From: Undibacterium cyanobacteriorum
GTDB taxonomy: Bacteria > Pseudomonadota > Gammaproteobacteria > Burkholderiales > Burkholderiaceae_D
Assembly (NCBI RefSeq): GCF_031326225.1
Contig: NZ_CP133720.1
Coordinates: 3,534,001-3,598,000, forward strand
Direction of reading: 5' to 3'
Length of the DNA: 64,000 bases
In this document: positions 34,709-41,351 of the stretch, one piece after another
Position numbering within the stretch: the stretch's first letter is position 1
Layout: each line of letters begins with the position of its first letter
Translations under genes and position numbers: made by a program
The notes under the pieces: model-generated
Databases searched by the model: none
Told to the model about the DNA's origin: nothing
Seen by the model: the letters and a program-made list of their open reading frames with translations, nothing else

Positions 34709-35557
34709 TTGCAGAAAAAGGGCTTTTATGATGTAATTGCACCTCAGTTGCATTTAATCGCCCTTCTGAGGTTCAAAATTCATTCCACACTTATTTCGAT
34801 ACTCTTCACCACCGCAATCGCTGGCGTGTTGAGTATTAGTCTTGCTGCGATATTTTCCTTTTCAATGCTGTCAAAACTGGTCGAACGCATGGTCAGTTTT
34901 TCGGTAGGCGTCATGCTATCGACTTCCCTCTTGCATGCCCTGCCCCGAGCCTTCGAATCCGGCGCCGATGTGCGTTCCTTGTTTGCTTGTTTACTGGCAG
35001 GCTTGCTAGGCTTTTTCTTGCTCGAGAAATTCGCGATTTTGCGCCATTCCCATCATCACGAGGGCGACGGCCATCATCATGAGCATGGTCATGACGCCCA
35101 CGAAGCGGGCAAAGCCGGGTGGATGATTTTGATTGGTGACGGTATGCATAACTTCACCGATGGGATCTTGATTGCAGCCGCTTTTTTGGCCGATCCCAAT
35201 TTAGGTATGGTGACAGCTTTGGCCATCATCGCCCATGAAATTCCCCAAGAAGTCGGTGACTTTATCGTCTTACTCAATGCAGGTTTTTCACGCTTGCGCG
35301 CTTACGTCTACAACCTCCTGTGCAGCTTGATGGCTGTGCTCGGTGGCGTACTCGGTTATTTCACGCTCGACAAAGCCAGCTCACTGATTCCCTATGTTTT
35401 GGTACTGGCTTCATCAGGTTTCATCTACATTGCGGTCAGTGATTTAATGCCGCAAATGCAGCGTCGGGCGACCTTGAAAGAAACCATACCACAGATCATT
35501 TTGGTTTGCTGCGGCGTCTTACTCGTGTTGTTCGTCACCCAACATCATCACGACTAA
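34709..35557 (+). CDS. ZIP-family divalent metal transporter (non-canonical start)
   Basis: Up to 282 residues; the coordinate given is the longest frame, from a TTG. There is no ATG or GTG before residue 53 of that frame, which would already cut TM1. An ATT at 34778 with GAGG six bases upstream would give HSTLISILFTTAIAGVLSISLAA, a typical ZIP N-terminus, so ATT initiation is a real possibility. Seven to eight membrane segments are present. The His-rich loop at about residues 110-135 (HSHHHEGDGHHHEHGHDAH) precedes TM4. Metal-site motifs are HNFTDG in TM4 and HEIPQEVGD in TM5. It imports zinc or iron. It ends 15 bases from the convergent sseA. Confidence 0.9.
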   Translation: MQKKGFYDVIAPQLHLIALLRFKIHSTLISILFTTAIAGVLSISLAAIFSFSMLSKLVERMVSFSVGVMLSTSLLHALPRAFESGADVRSLFACLLAGLLGFFLLEKFAILRHSHHHEGDGHHHEHGHDAHEAGKAGWMILIGDGMHNFTDGILIAAAFLADPNLGMVTALAIIAHEIPQEVGDFIVLLNAGFSRLRAYVYNLLCSLMAVLGGVLGYFTLDKASSLIPYVLVLASSGFIYIAVSDLMPQMQRRATLKETIPQIILVCCGVLLVLFVTQHHHD

Positions 35558-35572
35558 AATCAGTCTTGGAAT

Positions 35573-36454
35573 CTAGGCGTCCGAATTACTGGTCGCTACT
35601 GGCCGCGTTGGATCAGCACACCACTCACTCCAAGAGCCTGGATACAATGCTGCCCCCGACAAACCAGCGATTTCCAGAGCCAAGAGATTATGGCAGGCAG
35701 TGATGCCGGAGCCGCATTGCATAATCGCTTGCGATGGTTCTGTGAATTTCTGTGACCATTCTGCCCGCAACTCTGTCGCGCTTTTAAAACGCCCATCGGC
35801 TTGTAAATTGTCTTTAAAAAACCGATTCACTGCGCCAGGAATATGGCCGCCGACAGGATCGATGGTTTCATTCTCACCGCGGAAGCGATCTGCCGCACGT
35901 GCATCAACCACTTGCAAGCGCTGACTAGCAGGCGATGAAAGATTGGCTAAAACTTGCTGGACATCGACTTGACGGGTCAATGCGGCACGTACTGAAATAC
36001 TGCCTTGCGCCGGTGTCGGGATTGCAGTATCGATCGCAAAACCTGCTGCGGTCCAAGCACCGAGACCACCGTCCAAGACGGCCACATTCGCATGCCCGAT
36101 CGAACGCAACAACCACCATAAACGTGCGGCAAACATGCCACCATGCGCATCGTAGACAATCACTTGGGTGTCGTTGTGGATGCCCCATCGACGCAAATTT
36201 TGAATCAAATCATCTTGGTTCGGTAAGGGATGGCGGCCGCGAAATTGTCCATCCGCGCCCGCTTTTGAACCCGATAAATCCTGATCGAGATTGGCAAACA
36301 CGGCACCTGCAATATGTCCTTCTTGGTACGCCTTCGTGCCAAAATTCGCATCCATCAAATCATGGCGACAATCAACCACGACCAGACTTTCCTGTCCTAA
36401 CAAAGACTGCAATTCAGTGGCGTAGATAATGGTGTTGTACAAACGATGGCCCAT
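35573..36454 (-). CDS. sseA: 3-mercaptopyruvate-type sulfurtransferase (two rhodanese domains)
   Basis: 293 residues in two rhodanese domains: an inactive N-terminal one (about 1-140) and a catalytic C-terminal one (about 155-285). The active-site loop is CGSGITACHN with Cys247, the CG[S/T]GxT form typical of mercaptopyruvate sulfurtransferases rather than the CRKGVT of thiosulfate rhodaneses. It transfers sulfur from 3-mercaptopyruvate to thiophilic acceptors in the cytoplasm. No signal peptide. It is followed on the same strand by nothing and preceded by the EamA transporter gene 68 bases away, so co-transcription is possible. Confidence 0.9.
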   Translation of the reverse strand: MGHRLYNTIIYATELQSLLGQESLVVVDCRHDLMDANFGTKAYQEGHIAGAVFANLDQDLSGSKAGADGQFRGRHPLPNQDDLIQNLRRWGIHNDTQVIVYDAHGGMFAARLWWLLRSIGHANVAVLDGGLGAWTAAGFAIDTAIPTPAQGSISVRAALTRQVDVQQVLANLSSPASQRLQVVDARAADRFRGENETIDPVGGHIPGAVNRFFKDNLQADGRFKSATELRAEWSQKFTEPSQAIMQCGSGITACHNLLALEIAGLSGAALYPGSWSEWCADPTRPVATSNSDA

Positions 36455-36522
36455 GCTGTCCTCTCAAATGGCTCTCAATTATTCTTTAAGTAAATTGTCC
36501 TACCCAATCCGCTGCAAAAGAC

Positions 36523-37461
36523 TCATGCCGCTTTCGCGGTTGAATTCTCATCAGCGGTATTCGATTGACTATTAAAATTCGATGCAATCATGCCGCTCGC
36601 CAGAATCACCGCAATGCCGCACCAACTGATCCAGCTTAGGCTCAGATTCCAAATCCATATATCGAAGGCGGTGGTGAACACGATGCCGACATATTGCAAA
36701 TTCGCCGCCACTAAGGGATTCCCCAAACGATAGGCGCGCGTCATGAAGATCTGTGCAATGGTGGCAAATAATCCCACGCCAAGCAAGAGCAGAACCCCAT
36801 TCAACTGGAAAAGATGATGCGACTGGTGCGCCGCGGCTTGCGAAACACTGAACTTATCAAAAGCAGCAAGCTGGCCGACCACGCCCATCACCGTACTCAC
36901 AAACGAAAAATAAAAGACGACGCGATATTCAGGCTCACCCGCCACACCCATTTGTCGTACTTGTAGATACGCCAGCGCAGCGATAAACCCAGAACACAAG
37001 GCGACTAAACTATCTGGTACTTGTTCAGGTGTAATGGTCGGTTGCAAGAGCATCACCACGCCGACGAAACCTAACACAATCGCCGCCGCCAAGCTCGGTG
37101 GCAAATGCACGACTTGCTTGCCGCGATTCTTCCACCAAGAAGTCACAAACAGGATCACAGCAACCCAAATCGAAGACATGTAGCTGAGCGTAATCGACAA
37201 GGACAAAGGCAGATGCGCGATCGAATAAAACCACAGCCACAAGGAAGTCACGCCGAAGATGCCGCGCCACATATGGCTCTTTACCATCGAAGTTTTGAAA
37301 GTACCGCCGTGCAGATACACCAGCCCTAATAAAAAAAAGACGCCGACACCACCACGGACCGTGACGATTTCAGATGTGGTGTAGGTGCTCGATGCCAGCT
37401 TGACGAAAACGCCCATCACTGAGAACAAAAACGTTGCGGCTAACATCCATAAAGCTTGCAT
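36523..37461 (-). CDS. EamA/DMT-family transporter
   Basis: 312 residues with about ten membrane segments in two EamA halves (about 1-140 and 155-295). An exporter or importer of the drug/metabolite superfamily. The first helix MLAATFLFSVMGVFVKLAS and the GGVGVFFLLGLVYLHGG loop are typical. The substrate cannot be inferred. The tail after the last helix is polar (Asn/Ser/Ala). It starts at ATG 37461 and has a 6-bp hairpin 30 bases upstream. It lies between the sulfurtransferase and Rieske oxygenase genes on the same strand, but is separated from the latter by a terminator. Confidence 0.88.
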   Translation of the reverse strand: MQALWMLAATFLFSVMGVFVKLASSTYTTSEIVTVRGGVGVFFLLGLVYLHGGTFKTSMVKSHMWRGIFGVTSLWLWFYSIAHLPLSLSITLSYMSSIWVAVILFVTSWWKNRGKQVVHLPPSLAAAIVLGFVGVVMLLQPTITPEQVPDSLVALCSGFIAALAYLQVRQMGVAGEPEYRVVFYFSFVSTVMGVVGQLAAFDKFSVSQAAAHQSHHLFQLNGVLLLLGVGLFATIAQIFMTRAYRLGNPLVAANLQYVGIVFTTAFDIWIWNLSLSWISWCGIAVILASGMIASNFNSQSNTADENSTAKAA

Positions 37462-37491
37462 GAAGACGATCCCTGTTTCTGACGACCTTTA

Positions 37492-37515
37492 GGAGCCCTA
37501 ATGCATCTAGGCTCC
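37492..37515. promoter_or_regulatory. Hairpin in the leader of the EamA transporter gene
   Basis: Stem ggagcc/ggctcc with flanking tag/cta pairing possible, enclosing a palindromic tgca. It lies 30 bases upstream of the transporter ATG and has no T-tract. Confidence 0.3.
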
Positions 37516-37554
37516 CAACCAACATCCATCGAACTATGTCGATGTACAAAAAAG

Positions 37555-37588
37555 AACGCCGGAAATCCAAGCTGGAATTTCCGGCGTT
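37555..37588 (-). terminator. Terminator of the Rieske oxygenase gene
   Basis: Perfect 12-bp stem aacgccggaaat/atttccggcgtt with a 10-base loop. On the minus strand the stem is followed by CTTTTTTGTAC, a proper T-tract. It is about 43 bases after the oxygenase stop. Confidence 0.92.
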
Positions 37589-37630
37589 ACTGTTATTTTA
37601 CTGTGATTCGACCAAACTCACTCGGCGTCC

Positions 37631-38746
37631 TCAAAACTGCATTTGCCGACGATACCATTCATGGAAGTGCTGCATGCCATCTTCCATCGGCGATTGATAA
37701 GGTCCGACTTCACTTTGCCCTCGTTCGAATAAAGCTTTACGACCTGCATCCATACGCATACCGATTTCATCGTCTTCGATACAGGTTTCCATGTACGCAG
37801 CACGTTCGGCTTCAACGAATTCACGCTCGAACAAAACGATTTCTTCTGGGTAGTAGAACTCAACCACGTTCTTGGTTTTACCTGTCGCGGTTGGCCACAA
37901 GGTGGAAACCACCAACACGTGCGGATACCATTCAACCATGATGTTTGGATACAAGGTCAACCAAATCGCGCCGTATTTGGGAGGTTCGCCGCCGCGATAT
38001 TTCAAGACTTGTTCTTGCCAAGCTTTGTACTTCGCCGAGCCGGACTTCTGCAGACCTTTGTGAACGCCAACAGTTTGTACGCTGTAGTCTTCACCGAACT
38101 CCCAACGTAAATCATCGCAGGTCACGAAACTACCGAGGCCAGGATGGAAAGGTTCGACGTGATAGTCTTCGAGATAGACTTCAATGAAGGTTTTCCAGTT
38201 GTAATCGCATTCGTGCACTTCCACATGGTCGAGCATGTAACCAGTGAAATCGAGATCCTTGGTGACCGACAACTTCGCCATTTTTTCCATGACGTTGTAG
38301 CCATTTTGCTCGAACAACAGACCATTCCAGTTCTGCAATGGTGTGCGGGATAGATTCAAGCAAGGCGTGTCAGCGAAATGCGGCGCACCGATCAATTCAC
38401 CTTTGAGGTCGTAGGTCCAGCGATGTAATGGGCAGACAATTTGTTTCGCGTTGCCGCGACCATTGGTGCCGGGACCACCAAACATCAATGCTTGACGATG
38501 ACGGCACACATTCGACAAAAGTTCGATGCCGCTGGCGCTACGCACCAGCATACGGCCCTCGTTTTCAGAAGCCAAGGTCGCATAGTCGCCATTATTCGGC
38601 ACCATGAGCTCATGGCCGACGTAACGAGGACCCGCTTGAAATAATTGTTTGATCTCACGCTCTAATAAGCTTTGATCAAAGTAAACATGAACCGGAAGTT
38701 GCGCGTCAGAACGCGCCAGTGTAGACAAAGAAGCCAGATCGGACAT
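37631..38746 (-). CDS. Rieske-type aromatic ring-hydroxylating oxygenase, alpha subunit-like
   Basis: 371 residues from the ATG at 38746 (GGGGGTGGGG upstream; the frame is open to 38800). The Rieske [2Fe-2S] ligands are Cys81-x-His83 and Cys105-x2-His108 (CRHR ... CPLHRW). The mononuclear iron site is in EVYLEDYHVEPFH, with His196 and His201, and a distant acidic residue in CIEDDEIGMRMD. The family includes aromatic dioxygenases, choline monooxygenase and carnitine oxygenase; the sequence does not fix the substrate. No reductase or beta-subunit gene is nearby, so it must use electron carriers encoded elsewhere. Single-gene transcript with its own terminator. Confidence 0.88.
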   Translation of the reverse strand: MSDLASLSTLARSDAQLPVHVYFDQSLLEREIKQLFQAGPRYVGHELMVPNNGDYATLASENEGRMLVRSASGIELLSNVCRHRQALMFGGPGTNGRGNAKQIVCPLHRWTYDLKGELIGAPHFADTPCLNLSRTPLQNWNGLLFEQNGYNVMEKMAKLSVTKDLDFTGYMLDHVEVHECDYNWKTFIEVYLEDYHVEPFHPGLGSFVTCDDLRWEFGEDYSVQTVGVHKGLQKSGSAKYKAWQEQVLKYRGGEPPKYGAIWLTLYPNIMVEWYPHVLVVSTLWPTATGKTKNVVEFYYPEEIVLFEREFVEAERAAYMETCIEDDEIGMRMDAGRKALFERGQSEVGPYQSPMEDGMQHFHEWYRRQMQF

Positions 38747-39056
38747 CCCCACCCCCAAATTAATTTGCACCAACCTAAGAGAGAAAGAATCCACAAACAC
38801 CTCTTTTCGAACTCTAACTACGAGCCGAAAACCAAAACAAGAGACTAAGAGGCACTTGATGAGGAAATTTTGGACAGAACACGAGATTATACCCGAAGTC
38901 TGGGCTAAGGTCTTGTTTTACTTATGTTTTGCGGGGGTTTTGCGGGGCAGGTAGCGATAGCTTTGCAGTAAATCAAGGCTGTTTTACTTCACTTTCTACT
39001 GGTGCCCCAGATTTAACATGAGTGAAAAATTACATTAAATTCTAGGCAAAAGAATC

Positions 39057-39821
39057 TTATTCTCGAAACAAATGCGTGAAATTACGGCTGACCATGAGTT
39101 TTTCAGGGTGCCCTTTCAATATAACTTGCATACGTTCCGCATCGACTCGCTCTGCCGCCGCGATGTATTCGACGTTGACTACCGATGATCGATGAATCTG
39201 CCAAAACTTGTCTTCATCTAAATTGTCGAGCAAGTCCTTCAGCGCGGTCCGCAACAATGCTTCCGAGTCTGCTAGCACCACGCGCGTGTATTTGGTATCA
39301 GACTGCAAGAAAATTATATCGTCGACATTAATCAAACGAATTTGTTTGCCAACGCTTGCCTTAATCCATTTTAGTTTTTCGGTTTTCTTAGGTACTTCCG
39401 TCGCTAGTCCCAATTGCTTGAGCAAGGCCGTCAAATCGGTCGGCACTGTTTGCAATTTCTCTTGCAAACGTTCAATCGCCAATTGCAAGCGATCCTCTTC
39501 AACCGGCTTCAATACATAATCCACGGCTCCAGAATTGAAGGCATCAATCGCATATTGGTCGTAGGCGGTAATGAAAACCACATGTGCTTGTCGACCTATT
39601 TTACGTGCCACTTCGAGACCGGATAGTCCTGGCATACGGATATCGAGAAACACCACATCGGGTTCGAATTCCAAGAACCCATCCCAGGCATCATTACCAT
39701 TCTCAGCGACCTTGACCAGCTCGGCACTCGGCCAGAGTTTGCTCAATTGCGCCAAGAGACGCTCACGCATCAGTGGTTCGTCTTCCGCAACCAAGATCTT
39801 TACTTTGTTATGACTCTTCAT
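39057..39821 (-). CDS. LytTR-family response regulator (second copy)
   Basis: 254 residues from the ATG at 39821, which begins MKSHNKVKILVAEDEPLMRERLL; the frame is open to 39929, overlapping the kinase, but that extension is not receiver-like. Phosphorylation Asp60 is in VVFLDIRMPGLSGLEVA, and the TAYD and YVLKPV motifs are present. The LytTR DNA-binding domain (about 155-254) has IKASVGKQIRL, FLQSDTKYTRV and FWQIHRSSVVN. It is the cognate partner of the kinase immediately upstream. Its design matches the regulator at 25777 closely, pointing to an old duplication of the pair. Confidence 0.93.
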   Translation of the reverse strand: MKSHNKVKILVAEDEPLMRERLLAQLSKLWPSAELVKVAENGNDAWDGFLEFEPDVVFLDIRMPGLSGLEVARKIGRQAHVVFITAYDQYAIDAFNSGAVDYVLKPVEEDRLQLAIERLQEKLQTVPTDLTALLKQLGLATEVPKKTEKLKWIKASVGKQIRLINVDDIIFLQSDTKYTRVVLADSEALLRTALKDLLDNLDEDKFWQIHRSSVVNVEYIAAAERVDAERMQVILKGHPEKLMVSRNFTHLFRE

Positions 39822-39897
39822 GCTTTCACTTTCAAATTTAAACTCGTGTGTTTTTAGTAGGCAAACTTGTCGAAATTCTGCTTTCGCCAAGACCTCA

Positions 39898-41148
39898 TCA
39901 GCTGCTCTCTGAAGGCGCCAAAGAATCAAGCGGTAAGGGAATCTTCACCTCGGCCATCACGCCTCCGTCGGCATGCTCATACAAATCCAGCGTCGAATTT
40001 TCGCCATACATCAAGCGCAGTCGCTCACGTACATTTTCGAGACCAACTCCTTGTCCTGGTTTTTCGCTTAAGCCAATGCCGGTATCACGCACATAAATAC
40101 CCAAGCGATCTCCCACTACTTCGGTAAAGATCGCAATTCCCCCTCCACTAAGACTTGGTTCTAAACCATGCTTAATCGCATTCTCGACTAAGGTGAGTAA
40201 GGCCATGCTCGGTACTGCCATATTCTCAAACTCGGGAGCCGGGGTGATCGAAATTTGGAGTCGTGCCCCCATCCTCACCTTCATCACTTCCAGATAGGCC
40301 CGTATCATCTCGAATTCCTGTGCCAGACTCACTGCCTCGGCACGTATCATTTGCGTACTCGAACGTAGAAAGGCAATCAAATTTTTAGTCAGCATCGCCG
40401 CTTCAGGTGCCTTTCCTTCCGCTAACTGCTGCACTGCGCCTAGCGTGTTAAATAAAAAATGTGGTTCGATTTGTGCCCGCAACAAACGCAGCTCTGCTTT
40501 GGATTGTTGCTCGGCATGACGCGCTTTTTCTGCATCAAGCGCGAGCTGGGCGGCACGTGTTTCAAAAGCTTGGTTACGCCAAGTAGCGACCACGCCAATC
40601 AAAAACACATAGGTACCGGCAAAGGCCAACACGGCCCAAAAAAGACCCGGTGCAATTTCCCGGATACGATCGAGCCCAGAATTGCGGGAAAATAACACAG
40701 CAGCACCTGCACCACTAAGCATACCTAATCCCGTATATGCAAAAAGCTTCAAGAGCGTGCGCCACAAAGATCGATTAATTTTGCGGTAATTAAACCAAAC
40801 GCCGATTAAGGAGGTGATCAAAGCCCAGCCAACAAAAACCGTGGTTCCTAATAACACATAGGGATTGTGAGCAGGCTTGAAATAGGCGATCACGATACCA
40901 ATCAGCGAAAACAATAAGCTCAGTTTGAGAACGCTTCGCCAAAAATAAGCGCCCCGATATTTCAAACTGAATTCACGCAGCTGCATTCTTTCGATTTCTG
41001 ATAACTGCGCGATTTGTCGAGCAAATTTTCGGCGATATCCCAGCTTCGTGGTTTCCGCCAGCTCCGGCCGTTGCAACACCGCCAGCATTTCTTCATCCCA
41101 CTCTCGATACCACTGTCGAGCAGCGGTCCATCCGGTAAAGACTTTCAT
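39898..41148 (-). CDS. LytS-type sensor histidine kinase (second copy)
   Basis: 416 residues from the ATG at 41148, with AGGAGC upstream (frame open to 41169). The soluble N-terminus (about 75 residues) is followed by four membrane segments: SVLKLSLLFSLIGIVI, YVLLGTTVFVGWALITSL, LLKLFAYTGLGMLSGAGAA and LFWAVLAFAGTYVFLIGVV. The phosphoacceptor is His230 in QIEPHFLFNTLG. The ATPase N-box VENAIKHG and G-boxes VRDTGIGLSEKPGQGVGLENVRERL complete the kinase. It lacks the low-complexity insert of the first copy. The LytTR regulator starts 76 bases downstream. Signal unknown. Confidence 0.9.
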   Translation of the reverse strand: MKVFTGWTAARQWYREWDEEMLAVLQRPELAETTKLGYRRKFARQIAQLSEIERMQLREFSLKYRGAYFWRSVLKLSLLFSLIGIVIAYFKPAHNPYVLLGTTVFVGWALITSLIGVWFNYRKINRSLWRTLLKLFAYTGLGMLSGAGAAVLFSRNSGLDRIREIAPGLFWAVLAFAGTYVFLIGVVATWRNQAFETRAAQLALDAEKARHAEQQSKAELRLLRAQIEPHFLFNTLGAVQQLAEGKAPEAAMLTKNLIAFLRSSTQMIRAEAVSLAQEFEMIRAYLEVMKVRMGARLQISITPAPEFENMAVPSMALLTLVENAIKHGLEPSLSGGGIAIFTEVVGDRLGIYVRDTGIGLSEKPGQGVGLENVRERLRLMYGENSTLDLYEHADGGVMAEVKIPLPLDSLAPSESS

Positions 41149-41289
41149 GACATCGCTCCTATTTCTCACGGATGGGAATATAAAGAAGTTTCCATTGGAA
41201 AGCGATAGCCTTGGGGCTTAAGTACGAAACTGCGGGTATGAAATACGAGAGCGCGTCGGCAACAATGGTGCATTTGGCTATGAATGAAT

Positions 41290-41316
41290 CGCTTGGGAGC
41301 GATGTACTCCCAAGCG
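41290..41316 (-). terminator. Hairpin behind the M10 protease gene
   Basis: Perfect 10-bp stem cgcttgggag/ctcccaagcg with a 7-base loop, 36 bases beyond the protease stop. On the minus strand it is followed by ATTCATTCA, not a clean T-tract. It could be an mRNA-stabilising 3' hairpin or a weak terminator. Confidence 0.5.
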
Positions 41317-41351
41317 TTTACGTTGGTACGAATGACGAAAGCTTGAGCCGC

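Noticed and set aside
39822..39929. N-terminal extension of the second LytTR regulator
   Set aside because: The receiver domain starts at the internal ATG 39821; the extension overlaps the kinase end and lacks a good initiation site.
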